A stretch of DNA of 58,726 bases from a bacterium BMS3Bbin13. Lineage in GTDB: Bacteria > Pseudomonadota > Gammaproteobacteria > 21-64-14. The DNA lies in NCBI GenBank assembly GCA_002897735.1, contig BDTW01000010.1, forward strand, positions 1-58,726, in the 5' to 3' direction. The position numbers and the translations under genes were made by a program. Every line of letters begins with the position of its first letter. The stretch's first letter is position 1. The notes beneath the pieces were generated by a model that saw only the letters and a list, made by a program, of their open reading frames with translations, ran no database searches and was not told where the DNA came from. Of this stretch, positions 42,576 through 51,215 are shown piece by piece.

Positions 42576-42838
42576 ATGGAACTCATGGGTCATCGGCCTG
42601 TTCTGGGCACTGCCCGAACGAAGAGCCGCACCCCCTACCGTACGCAACCGGAACCTCGCGGAATCCGTGATACCAGAGGCCTTGCTCGATAAAGCCAGTT
42701 GGCGGTCGACATGCACTGCAGGCCATTTTCGTCTATGTCTGAGGTGCTCCAGCACCCTTCCTTACGCCGCAGAAAACCTTCCGAACCAAGCTGCGGGCGG
42801 AGTATCGCCCCATCGGGCCATATAATCCACCACCTGCC
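42576..42838. other. Unassigned spacer before the first GT4 gene
   Basis: About 260 bp between the type-3 inverted pair and the GT4 start. A 92-codon frame begins inside the repeat on the plus strand but shows no recognisable domain and no codon bias like the neighbours, so I do not call it. The spacer may carry the promoter for GT4-asnB or the remnant of a mobile element. Confidence 0.4.
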
Positions 42839-43921
42839 ATGACCGACCGCCCAATCCGTAGCGTCCACATTATCGGCAGCCGTGCGTCCGGTGGCGCAGA
42901 ACGGTTCTACATTCGTATCGTGCGGTCCCTGCACGCGCTTGGCCATCCTGTTCTCGCAGTCTGTCCTCCAGGCTCGGCAATCGCGCAAAAGCTGGTTGAC
43001 GTTCCCATGCGCCCGCTATCTATGCGATCCATATGGGATCTCTACGCACGATGGAACATCGCACATGCCACCCGGAGCTTCGGAACCCAAATTGTTCAGA
43101 CCTACTTGGGTCGGGCCACGCGGCTTACCCATCTGAAAGGGGGTGGCCGGTCGGTTCACGTGGCCAGACTAGGCGGTTATTATAATCTTGATCACTATCG
43201 CCACGCACATGCCTGGGTCGCGAACACCGGGGGGATCTATCGATATCTGATAACCAACGGTTTCCCCGCCAAGCGAGTGTTCCATATCGGAAACTTCGTG
43301 GAACCGGCACCACCGCGCCCGGCCACGACACGGACACAGATCCGGGAAGCGGCGGGCATTCCACCGGATGCGTACGTGCTGGTAAGCGTGGGTCGTTTGC
43401 ATCCAAATAAGGCCTTCGATAACCTGCTCACTGCTTTCGCAGCCCTTCCGCGGCGCGTCGACTATCGTCCACTCCATCTGGTGATCGTCGGTGACGGGCC
43501 CCTCAGAGGAGAGATTCAAGATCAAGCCCGGTCCCTTCGCATCGCTGCGGACGTGCACTTTGTCGGTTGGCAATCAGACCCGAACCCATACTATCAAATG
43601 GCGGATATTTTCATTTGTCCGTCGCGGATCGAGCCATTGGGAAACGTGATACTCGAAGCCTGGAGCCACGGGCTGCCGGTCATTGCCACCCGCTCCGCCG
43701 GCGCGGAGGAGCTGATACACGATGGGGTCGACGGCCGGCTTGTCCCCATTGATGACCCCACCACCCTCGCCGCTGCAATCCGCAGATTTCTGGAAACCGA
43801 TACCAAGACCCTGGAAGCATTCGCCGAAGCCGGCCGCATGACGCTCGCAGAGAATCACGGTGCTGAATCAGTCTTGGAACGTTACATTGAGATGTACAGA
43901 CTCCTGTCGAAGGATAATTAA
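42839..43921 (+). CDS. GT4-family glycosyltransferase
   Basis: 360 residues. GT-B fold: N-terminal IIGSRASGGAERFYIRIVRSL (glycine loop for acceptor domain), C-terminal donor domain with SVGRLHPNKAFDNLL, LVIVGDGPLRGEI, FVGWQSDPNPYYQMADIFICPSRIEPLGNVILEAW (the E-x7-E motif region) and LPVIATRSAGAEELI. Probably adds an outer-core or O-antigen sugar; substrate unknown. Codon use is visibly less GC-rich than in the flanking genes. The stop codon is directly followed by the asnB ATG (no spacer), suggesting translational coupling. Confidence 0.9.
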   Translation: MTDRPIRSVHIIGSRASGGAERFYIRIVRSLHALGHPVLAVCPPGSAIAQKLVDVPMRPLSMRSIWDLYARWNIAHATRSFGTQIVQTYLGRATRLTHLKGGGRSVHVARLGGYYNLDHYRHAHAWVANTGGIYRYLITNGFPAKRVFHIGNFVEPAPPRPATTRTQIREAAGIPPDAYVLVSVGRLHPNKAFDNLLTAFAALPRRVDYRPLHLVIVGDGPLRGEIQDQARSLRIAADVHFVGWQSDPNPYYQMADIFICPSRIEPLGNVILEAWSHGLPVIATRSAGAEELIHDGVDGRLVPIDDPTTLAAAIRRFLETDTKTLEAFAEAGRMTLAENHGAESVLERYIEMYRLLSKDN

Positions 43922-45742
43922 ATGTGCGGTATCGCCGGCTGGTATCTCCCGAAATGCACCGAGGGCGTGAAGCCCAATCCCGACGACCTCCGCCGGATAT
44001 TGCAGCACCGCGGACCCGACGGGCACGGCAGCTTTGTCGACGGCCCCGTCGGCCTGGTCCATACCCGGTTGGCAATCATAGACCCTGTCGGCGGACAGCA
44101 ACCCTTGTACAGCGATGACGGTCAACTCGCTTTGGTCGCCAATGGTGAAATCTATAACCACGTAGAACTCCGCGGCACTCTGGCGGCCCGTGGGTACCGC
44201 TTTACCACCCACTCCGACTGTGAGCCCTTGTTATACGCCTACCGGGAATACGGCGATGACTTTCTTCAGCACGTCGAAGGAATGTTTGCATTCGCGCTGT
44301 ATGATCGATCCAGATCCCGGCTGCTTTTAGGCCGGGATCGCCTTGGCATAAAACCGCTGTTCCTGCTGCTGCTGCACGATGCCGTGTATTTCGCCTCGGA
44401 GATGAAAGCACTGTTTCCGGTTTTCGACGGACGGCCAAAGATCGACCCGATCGGACTCGCCCAATACCTCCAGACGGGTTTTACCTGCGGCACCAATACC
44501 GTAGTGCAAGGTATCACGCGCGTGTCTCCCGGGGAACTCCTGGTGATCACAGCGGAAGGGATCAACCGCTCGCGCTATTGGGATCTGCGGCGTAACATGA
44601 ACTCCCTCTCCAGTCTTCCCGCGACGGAGGAATATTTTACAGATCTGATCGATTTGGTCATGCGACAGCATATCCGAAGCGACGTACCGTACGGCCTTTT
44701 TCTTTCCGGCGGTGTCGATTCCTCGGTACTCCTCGCGCTGCTTAGCCGCTATACACAAGAGCCGATAAGGACATACTCCGTTGGGTTCGCTTCACATGGT
44801 GTGCCAAACGAACTTCCGGCGGCACGCGCCCTTTCCGAGCGCTTCGGCACTATTCATACCGAGATTCACCTCGACAAGCATGCGCTGCTACGGCGCCTGC
44901 CGTTCGCCGTATGGAGCGCGGATGAACTTATCTCCGACTACGCGAATCTCCCCACCTCTATGCTCGCGGAACGCGCGAGCGCCGACCTGAAGGTGGTATT
45001 TAGCGGCGAGGGTGGCGACGAGGTCTTTGCCGGATATGGCCGCTATCGAACGCCTGCGATACAGCGATGCCTGCGTGCGCTCGGCTCGCCCGGAACCGGG
45101 GGCTTTCGGACACGCGGTATTTTCGATCGCGTGCGGCACCTTCATATCTTCAAACAGGAGATCAATGAGTGTCTACACGATTGGAGAGCACCACTCGTCG
45201 CGGCATGGGGCTCCACACCCCGGAAGTGGACGACACTCCAACGCATGCAGTACGTGGACCTCGTTACTTGGCTACCCGACGACTTGCTGGCAAAAGTGGA
45301 TCACATGCTAATGTCCTGGGGCATGGAAGGACGAGTACCGTTCCTCGATCATAGAGTGGTGGAATTCGGTTTGATGTTGGAAGACAACCTGAAGGTCCAT
45401 CGGCGAAGTGGAAAGGTGTTCCTGAAACGATGGGGAACACGTATACTCCCGGGACATGATATTTGGAGCCGAAAGCGTGGATTTACGGTACCTATACGCG
45501 AATGGTTGCGGGGCGACACACTCGACCGCGTCGAACGGACACTGCTGGCAAGTCCCACCGTGTGCGACTGGTGCCATCCCGCCGGGATCACGCGGCTGCT
45601 TGCAGCACAACGGGAACAGCCGCGCTTTTCCTTTCCCATATGGCTGTTGCTTCATTTGGCAATCTGGGGACACTTGTTCCTGGAACAGAAAGGTCCGGCG
45701 GCACCGGAACCGGATCAGGATCCGTTCATTCCGGGCGCATAG
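43922..45742 (+). CDS. asnB: Asparagine synthase (glutamine-hydrolysing), LPS-cluster type
   Basis: 606 residues. N-terminal Ntn glutaminase: catalytic Cys2 after Met (MCGIAGW), LQHRGPDGHGSF, NGEIYNH; C-terminal synthetase with PPi-loop FLSGGVDSSVLLALLS and GEGGDEVFAGYGRYR. In surface-polysaccharide clusters such paralogues usually amidate uronic acids of the O antigen rather than make free asparagine (established for WbpS-like proteins; inference here). Adjacent to GT4 with no gap. Located in the less GC-rich segment. Confidence 0.9.
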   Translation: MCGIAGWYLPKCTEGVKPNPDDLRRILQHRGPDGHGSFVDGPVGLVHTRLAIIDPVGGQQPLYSDDGQLALVANGEIYNHVELRGTLAARGYRFTTHSDCEPLLYAYREYGDDFLQHVEGMFAFALYDRSRSRLLLGRDRLGIKPLFLLLLHDAVYFASEMKALFPVFDGRPKIDPIGLAQYLQTGFTCGTNTVVQGITRVSPGELLVITAEGINRSRYWDLRRNMNSLSSLPATEEYFTDLIDLVMRQHIRSDVPYGLFLSGGVDSSVLLALLSRYTQEPIRTYSVGFASHGVPNELPAARALSERFGTIHTEIHLDKHALLRRLPFAVWSADELISDYANLPTSMLAERASADLKVVFSGEGGDEVFAGYGRYRTPAIQRCLRALGSPGTGGFRTRGIFDRVRHLHIFKQEINECLHDWRAPLVAAWGSTPRKWTTLQRMQYVDLVTWLPDDLLAKVDHMLMSWGMEGRVPFLDHRVVEFGLMLEDNLKVHRRSGKVFLKRWGTRILPGHDIWSRKRGFTVPIREWLRGDTLDRVERTLLASPTVCDWCHPAGITRLLAAQREQPRFSFPIWLLLHLAIWGHLFLEQKGPAAPEPDQDPFIPGA

Positions 45743-46183
45743 GCCCAGCGGGTCAGATGCAGCCATGGAGCGGCGCCGAAACCGGCTCGACGCGGAGACC
45801 ACGCCATCCGATCGCTACGGCGTTTGGCCACTACCTCAGCGCGCTGTTTTCTCGCGCAGTCGCGAAGCCATAGTCGTTCGTACGTGCCGTCTTGAGCAAC
45901 CTTGATTCCGGAGAGTTCCTTATTCTTGTAACGTAACGCGCCATATCGCCGCGCCGTCTCGGTACCGGAAACCACAACTGTCGCCCGGAAAGCCTCGATA
46001 TATACGGTGTCCCCGAACCGGGATCCATCCGCCCAACGAGTTCGCCTGGAACCGGGGGGTGCCGGTGCAACTTGATGCGACACACTATGGCCTGACCCGG
46101 CATGATCGGACAGCCGGGACAGAGAGAGTGACAAGCGGCTCCGAGAACATACGCATTGCACCGGCGTCCCGATGGAGGAACGC
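45743..46183. other. 441-bp gap after asnB without supported gene
   Basis: The minus strand holds a 178-codon frame (45715-46251) overlapping both neighbouring genes, with no domain and poor codon bias; plus-strand frames are short. A promoter or leader for the methyltransferase may lie here. No palindromic repeat of the three families is present, unlike most other long gaps in this window. Confidence 0.5.
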
Positions 46184-46981
46184 ATGGGAATAAATTGCAG
46201 TAACTTGGTATTACTAGCCGAGTATGCACGTCGGCATCCGCTCGGCTCCATGCTGACCTACGGGCGGCTTTTCAACACCCTTTCGCCGTCAGACCGACGC
46301 AGGATCGTCAACAGCCGGGAAATTTCCGGCTCCGTTCTCGAGGAACACAACACCGAAAATCTGTTTACACACCTCGGGGCCAAACGGGTTTTGTCACTCG
46401 ACATCTCAAACGCCGATGGAGCCGATATGCTGGTCGATCTGATGGATGACTTCGCGTCCGGCGGGATCATGCAGCAGTATCTCGGGAATTTCGATACGGT
46501 GCTCGATTACGGAACCAGCGAACACGTATTCAATTTCCTTCAAGCGCTTGTCAACGCATACAACCTCTTGCGTCCAAACGGGGTATATATCTTCGACCTA
46601 CCCGTTTCCGGTTGGGTAAGCCACGCCGTGTATCAGTTCTCTCCAAGCTATTTCATGGCACTTGGAAACTCCCCCTGGTTCGAACTTGAGTGGCTTTTCT
46701 TCCACTATAAGCGTGGAGACAGCATATTCGATATACGCCACTACCACAATATCAGCTATTCCCGCATCAACGGGCGAAAGAGAGTGTCGGCCTGGGGCGT
46801 AATCCGTAAGACCGTGCCGGCGGGGAGAAGCACACCTCTGGCGCTGAGCGAGCTACGCACCATACAGGTCGACCCTCGACAATCCAACAGGACACAAGGA
46901 CTTCGCCTGATCTCAAAGTTGGCGGGCGTCCGAAAGTATTCTGCCCGTAACGTCCATCGGATGTTTGATCGCCGTGACTGA
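46184..46981 (+). CDS. SAM-methyltransferase-like protein in the LPS cluster
   Basis: 265 residues from ATG 46184 (an ATG at 46172 would add four). The fold pattern is that of a class I methyltransferase: KRVLSLDISNADGADMLVDL, then NFDTVLDYGTSEHVFNFLQALVNAYNLLRPNGVYIF as acidic loop and post-motifs. The classic glycine-rich motif I is degenerate (LGAKRVLSLDIS), so SAM binding is not certain. C-terminal basic region. Location between asnB and the O-antigen ligase points to modification of a surface sugar or lipid precursor (inference). Confidence 0.65.
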   Translation: MGINCSNLVLLAEYARRHPLGSMLTYGRLFNTLSPSDRRRIVNSREISGSVLEEHNTENLFTHLGAKRVLSLDISNADGADMLVDLMDDFASGGIMQQYLGNFDTVLDYGTSEHVFNFLQALVNAYNLLRPNGVYIFDLPVSGWVSHAVYQFSPSYFMALGNSPWFELEWLFFHYKRGDSIFDIRHYHNISYSRINGRKRVSAWGVIRKTVPAGRSTPLALSELRTIQVDPRQSNRTQGLRLISKLAGVRKYSARNVHRMFDRRD

Positions 46982-47191
46982 GCCGGCGGAGGTTCAGTAC
47001 CCGCTTCGGCGCATGCCGCTCCGGCTCTGGCAGGGCGCATTCCAATCACCGCGGATACTTCGTGGTTGGTCGCGTTGACACACCGGCTCCGCCCTCTGGA
47101 TGGGGGCGGTACTCCGGTTTACACCGGCTTTGTTTATCGGCGTGGTAGACTGCGGTCGGTAGTTTTTGGCGATTGTGAGGAACGTCCTCGG

Positions 47192-48469
47192 ATGACCGAA
47201 TCGACCGATGTCCGGCTGCAAGCGGCCGCCCGCTACCTGACGGTAATGATCCCCGTGCTGTTGGTATTAGGCCGTGCAGCAGCCGATGCGGGTTTATCGC
47301 TTGTTTCCATCCTATTCGTAATCCACTGTGTCCGCGCCGGAGATTGGGGGTGGATCAAGCGACCATGGTTTTGCGTAGCCTTTGCCATTTGGGTATGGCT
47401 GTTGGTCACCAGCAACTTCGCACTCGATGTGGCATCGGCCTACGGCCAAGCGGCCACCTGGATGCGTTTTTTGCTATTTGCAGCGGCGGCCGAACACTGG
47501 TTACTCGACGAACGCTGGTTACGGCGCCTGCTGGCAGTCACCTGTGTCACCCTCGCATTGGTGGCTGCTGACACCGTTCTTCAGTATTTTCACGGTGTCG
47601 ACCTGCTCGGACACCCGTGGTTCAGCCCGATCCGGCTTACGGGTCCGTTTACCCATCCGAAGGTAGGCGTGTACATGATGCGGCTTCTGTTTCCCGCGGC
47701 TCTCGGGCTGTGGTCCTGGGGATCGCTGGCATCAGGTCGGCGGTGGCTGCCGGTTTTACTCGGAGCCCTGGTGACGCTCGCGGTTTTTCTCAGCGGCGAA
47801 CGAATGGCCTTTATACTGACGTTGTTCGGGATGTTTCTCACCGCGATGGTATGGGTCGGACTGCGACGCGCAGCGTTGCTTACATTGGCGGGCGTCGCGG
47901 TTCTAACGGTCGTATTTTTTGTGGGGCGTAGCCAAGTCACCGTGCAACGTCAGTTTATCGCTACGGCGCAGGGTATTGCCGGCTTTTGGAATTCCGGCTA
48001 CGGACACCTGTGGCGTAGCGGCGTGAAAGTGGGCAGCGCACGACCGATCACAGGGGTGGGAATGCGCAATTTTCGCATCGCCTGCAGCCGACCCGGCATT
48101 GGCATGCCGGCGTCATTCGTAAGCCGCTGTAATCTCCACCCCCACAATATCTACATCGAGTGGTTTGCGGAGAGCGGCATTCCCGGGCTGCTTGGTTTTC
48201 TCCTGCTGGTAGGCACATGGTTTCGCCGTGTATGGCTTATCGGCAGACAGGCAAGGTGGCCCGGGTGGCTGCTGGGTCCCGCGTTGGGTGCATTTGTCTA
48301 CCTTTGGCCGTTTGCCACGACCCACGGATTCTTCAGCAACTGGAACGCCGTTACCTTCTGGCTCGTCCTGGGCTGGATGCTTGCTGCAGCGCGAATGGCC
48401 GAAGAGGGACGCCCGCTGTTTGTACAAAAGCGGGAGGCACCTCGGACGCCGGCGACGCCGCGGCCATAA
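47192..48469 (+). CDS. O-antigen ligase / polymerase family membrane protein
   Basis: 425 residues from ATG 47192 (MTESTDVRLQAAARYL). About 11-12 hydrophobic helices with a large periplasmic loop containing RPITGVGMRNFRIACS and HPHNIYIEWFAESGIPGL; the H-N-x-Y/F-x2 motif and GVG-M-NF are features of the Wzy_C/WaaL family. WaaL (ligation to lipid A core) is more likely than Wzy given that no other flippase/polymerase is near, but both are possible. It follows the methyltransferase after 210 bp. Less GC-rich segment. Confidence 0.85.
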   Translation: MTESTDVRLQAAARYLTVMIPVLLVLGRAAADAGLSLVSILFVIHCVRAGDWGWIKRPWFCVAFAIWVWLLVTSNFALDVASAYGQAATWMRFLLFAAAAEHWLLDERWLRRLLAVTCVTLALVAADTVLQYFHGVDLLGHPWFSPIRLTGPFTHPKVGVYMMRLLFPAALGLWSWGSLASGRRWLPVLLGALVTLAVFLSGERMAFILTLFGMFLTAMVWVGLRRAALLTLAGVAVLTVVFFVGRSQVTVQRQFIATAQGIAGFWNSGYGHLWRSGVKVGSARPITGVGMRNFRIACSRPGIGMPASFVSRCNLHPHNIYIEWFAESGIPGLLGFLLLVGTWFRRVWLIGRQARWPGWLLGPALGAFVYLWPFATTHGFFSNWNAVTFWLVLGWMLAAARMAEEGRPLFVQKREAPRTPATPRP

Positions 48470-48596
48470 ACCGGCCGGGGTTATCCACAATGCGGACCAC
48501 TGCGATACCCGGGGAACGGAACGAATCGAAGGACGGCAGAAACGCCGCCTTGGGCCGCCAGGACTCCGTCTGCCTACGCGGCGTACTTGGCGGAGG

Positions 48597-49730
48597 TCAT
48601 CGTGTGTGTACCCGCTCATCCATCAGTTGACGGTACACCTCCATGGTTTTCTCCAGCATACTGCCGAGTGTGAAGGGGTGCTCGGCCGGCACCGTTGGCG
48701 GGCATTCGTACCACCGCACCAACAGCGCCACCATCGAATCGACGTCCCGGGGCGGTACGCGGCCCGCTGGCAGTATCGTCCGTAGCTGCTCTCCGACGCC
48801 ACCGTGATCGTAGCCGGCCACGGGGCGTCCGATACTCAGCGACTCCAGAGTAGTCCGTCCGAAGGCCTCGGGGTCCGCGGAAAGGGACAATACCACGTCT
48901 GAAACGGCCATTACCTCGCGCAGATCACGACGGTGGCCGATGAAGGTGATTTGGTCCTCGAGGCCCGCACTGCGAATACGCGAGCGAAGTTCTTCCAGAT
49001 AGCGCCTCTTTCGCCGGGGGGCCTCCCCCACTGCAAGCCCGTGTACGGGTATGCCGCGGTCGCACAACGCGCCGATGACCGTGATAAAGTCCCGATGCCC
49101 TTTCCACCCCGTGATTCGGGCAGGGAGCGTTATTAGAAAATGATCCTTCAAATGGGGGTACCGGCGGTGCCAAACGTCCAGCCACTCCGAATCCGGGCGA
49201 AACCCGTAAGAGTAGTAGGAGCGATCTACTCCTCTATGGATTACCCACACCCGTTCGCTTGGAACCTCGGGATAATGACGTCGTATGTATTCCTGGACCG
49301 CTTGGGAAATCGCGATCACCGCTTCGCCGCGCGTCATCACCGCGCTGTAGGCGTTCACCGAATAGAGCCCGTGCACGGTGGTGACGAAGCGCGGGCGCGT
49401 ACGCGGGTCCATCCCGCGCCAGGCGAGCCAGCCGATCCACGCCGGCAGCCGCGAGCGCACATGCAGGATATCCACCCGCTCGCGCTGCAGGAGCCGGCGC
49501 AACCGCGGCACCCAGCGTAACGTCCCGGGGGATTTCACGCCGATCGGCCACTCGTAGTGCTCGGCGCCCGCCGCCGTCAACGCCTCGACGAGGCGCCCGC
49601 CGGCGCTGACCACGAGCGCCCGGTGCCCACGCCGCACCAGCTCCGCGGCGACCTCCAGGGTGCCGCGCTCGACACCCCCGCCGTGCAGGGCGGGGAGGAG
49701 TTGCAATACCGTTAGCGGGCGGTCGGGCAT
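48597..49730 (-). CDS. GT4-family glycosyltransferase
   Basis: 377 residues from ATG 49730 (MPDRPLTVLQLLPAL); a longer frame to 49787 exists. N-terminal ALHGGGVERGTLEVAAELVRR, C-terminal ITGWKGHRDFITVI, EDQITFIGHRRDLREVMAVSDVVLSLSADPEAFGRTTLES and GRPVAGYDHGGVGEQL are donor-domain motifs. Similar to heptose/hexose transferases of LPS outer core. It is convergent with the O-antigen ligase gene (127-bp gap). The N-terminal half is GC-rich like the core genome, the C-terminal half (48.6-49.2 kb) less so, hinting at a mosaic gene. Confidence 0.88.
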   Translation of the reverse strand: MPDRPLTVLQLLPALHGGGVERGTLEVAAELVRRGHRALVVSAGGRLVEALTAAGAEHYEWPIGVKSPGTLRWVPRLRRLLQRERVDILHVRSRLPAWIGWLAWRGMDPRTRPRFVTTVHGLYSVNAYSAVMTRGEAVIAISQAVQEYIRRHYPEVPSERVWVIHRGVDRSYYSYGFRPDSEWLDVWHRRYPHLKDHFLITLPARITGWKGHRDFITVIGALCDRGIPVHGLAVGEAPRRKRRYLEELRSRIRSAGLEDQITFIGHRRDLREVMAVSDVVLSLSADPEAFGRTTLESLSIGRPVAGYDHGGVGEQLRTILPAGRVPPRDVDSMVALLVRWYECPPTVPAEHPFTLGSMLEKTMEVYRQLMDERVHTR

Positions 49731-49794
49731 GTGGAACGTATCCGGGTCGCGGTTGAGTCGGTCTCCACGACGCTGTCGGCGGACCAAGATTCAA

Positions 49795-49814
49795 GGGAGT
49801 CAGAGCACTTGAAT
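49795..49814. repeat. Type-3 repeat variant, right edge of LPS segment
   Basis: GGGAGTCAGAGCACTTGAAT, matching GGGGTCAGAGTACTTGAA with three changes. Located 65 nt upstream of the GT4 start, it is the third copy around the LPS segment (others at 41471 and 42497-42575). Confidence 0.65.
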
Positions 49815-49840
49815 CCTCCGCCGGTGCTCGGGTCTACGGC

Positions 49841-49925
49841 GTCGGCCGGGCGAGCCCGGCTCTACGGGTGCCGTCGGCAGAGGCGGCGCACTCCCTTGTA
49901 GGGCGGGCCTCGGCCCGCCGACGAC
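49841..49925. repeat. Type-1 dispersed hairpin pair
   Basis: CGGCCGGGCGAGCCCGGCTCTACGG (49841-, left arm) faces TGTAGGGCGGGCCTCGGCCCGCCG (49896-49919). Between GT4 and the ELM1-like gene, next to a type-3 copy. Confidence 0.85.
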
Positions 49926-49973
49926 GCTTCACTATCCCCATGCCTACCGGTGCGCGGGTCTACGGCGCCGACC

Positions 49974-50957
49974 TTACGATGCCCCGCGCGATTGTAAGCG
50001 GCGCATCACCTCGGCGGCAACCGAGGCCGTGTCGGCGAGCGGTGTGTATTCCCAGTGTTCCAGGCGGCCGCGGAAGGGGCGCGTGATGCCCGCACGTTCC
50101 AGGTTGCGGTGGAAGGCGCGGAACTTGCGGCCCCCGCCGCGCAGACCCAGGACGTAGACCGGACGGCCGGTGGCCGCGGCCTCCGAGACCATAGAGACCG
50201 AGTCGCAGGTCACCAGCAGATAATCGGCGAGCGCGAGGTAAGCGAAGTAGGGATTTTCTCCGCGACCGTCCCAGATGACCGAAGCCTCGGGCGGGAGGCG
50301 CCCGGCCAGCATCCGCAACACCTGCGGGTCGGTGCGCCGTGAGGGCGTCACGACCACGCCGACGCCGTGAGTGCGGTGCAGCGCCGCGAGTTGATCGCCG
50401 AGGCGATCGGCGTCGCCGGGGTCGAAACGGTAGTGGCGGTTGGAGCCGCCGAGCAGCACCGCCACCAGGGGACGCGGTAGGTGAGCCAGCGCCGGGGCGA
50501 GGCGCGCGCCCTCGGCGCTCAGGCGCTCGGGGGTGACGCGGTGCAGGGCGCCGCGCGTGACCATGACGTTGTCACCGCGGCAACGATCGTGCTCCGGGAC
50601 CACCACCAGATCGAAGCGCACCGGGTTCACGCGCGGATCCTGGATCTGGACCGTGAAGGTGCGCCCCCCGCCGGCGCGGCGCACGGCGATCGACAGCGCC
50701 ACCGAGGCACGACCGGTGGCGATCAGCAGATCCGGCCACGGCGGCGCCAGCGGATCGCTCCCGGGCCCCGGCGCGGCCAGGGCCCGGAACCACAGCGGCG
50801 GCGGCAGGTGGCGCCACGGCGCGCGGATGCGCACGATCTTGCACACCGGCTCGACACCGAGCGCCTCGGCGAGTCCGAGGCACTGGTTCACCATGCCGGC
50901 CTTGTCTTCGCTGAGCACCCAACAGCGGGGGGCGGTGGGCGTGGCGGGCGGAGTCAC
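49974..50957 (-). CDS. ELM1-like (DUF1022-type) protein
   Basis: 327 residues from GTG 50957, overlapping the zinc-finger gene stop by 4 nt (GTGA). The family is found in plant mitochondria-fission factor ELM1 and widely in Gram-negative bacteria near LPS genes. Seen: WVLSEDKAGMVNQCLGLAEALG, ATGRASVALSIAVRR, VQIQDPRVNPVRFDLVVVPEHD, VLLGGSNRHYRFD, VTPSRRTDPQVL and GENPYFAYLALADYLLVTCDSVSMVSEA. The fold is GT-B-like, but no enzyme activity is known. Its job in bacteria is not established. Confidence 0.85.
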   Translation of the reverse strand: MTPPATPTAPRCWVLSEDKAGMVNQCLGLAEALGVEPVCKIVRIRAPWRHLPPPLWFRALAAPGPGSDPLAPPWPDLLIATGRASVALSIAVRRAGGGRTFTVQIQDPRVNPVRFDLVVVPEHDRCRGDNVMVTRGALHRVTPERLSAEGARLAPALAHLPRPLVAVLLGGSNRHYRFDPGDADRLGDQLAALHRTHGVGVVVTPSRRTDPQVLRMLAGRLPPEASVIWDGRGENPYFAYLALADYLLVTCDSVSMVSEAAATGRPVYVLGLRGGGRKFRAFHRNLERAGITRPFRGRLEHWEYTPLADTASVAAEVMRRLQSRGAS

Positions 50958-51175
50958 CCGTCCTTGAGAACGTAGTCGGCGCCGCAATAGGGACACTTGG
51001 TACGGCCGGTGGCCTCGATCGGCAGATACACGCGGGGGTGCGAGTTCCACAGGCTCATTCCGTCCATGGGACAGTGCAGCGGCAGGTCCGCGCGCGTCAC
51101 CTCGTAGCGGCTCCGGGCGTTGGGCTCGCGGTATTTGTGCTCCAGCGCCGCGGCGGCGGTATGCGGATTCGTCAT
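50954..51175 (-). CDS. Small zinc-finger protein (zf-CHCC / NDUFS6-like)
   Basis: 73 residues from ATG 51175 (MTNPHTAAAALE); the frame is open to 51211. Contains LPLHCPMDGMSLWNSHPRVYLPIE and KCPYCGADYVLKD, giving the Cys-x9-His...Cys-x2-Cys pattern of the zf-CHCC domain. This small protein is conserved in proteobacteria near ELM1-like and LPS genes or ilvE. Function unknown. It shares a GTGA overlap with the ELM1-like gene, so the two are co-translated. Confidence 0.85.
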   Translation of the reverse strand: MTNPHTAAAALEHKYREPNARSRYEVTRADLPLHCPMDGMSLWNSHPRVYLPIEATGRTKCPYCGADYVLKDG

Positions 51176-51215
51176 GGTCTGCTGCCTCTCCCAAGTAAGA
51201 TCACGGGCCACCGGA

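Noticed and set aside
42547-42825. 92-codon plus-strand gene before GT4
   Set aside because: It begins inside the palindromic repeat, shows no domain, and the composition does not look coding.
45715-46251. 178-codon minus-strand gene between asnB and the methyltransferase
   Set aside because: Overlaps both flanking genes, no ribosome site or domain. A short IEAFRA stretch recalled integrase-type sequence but is too little to support a transposase remnant.
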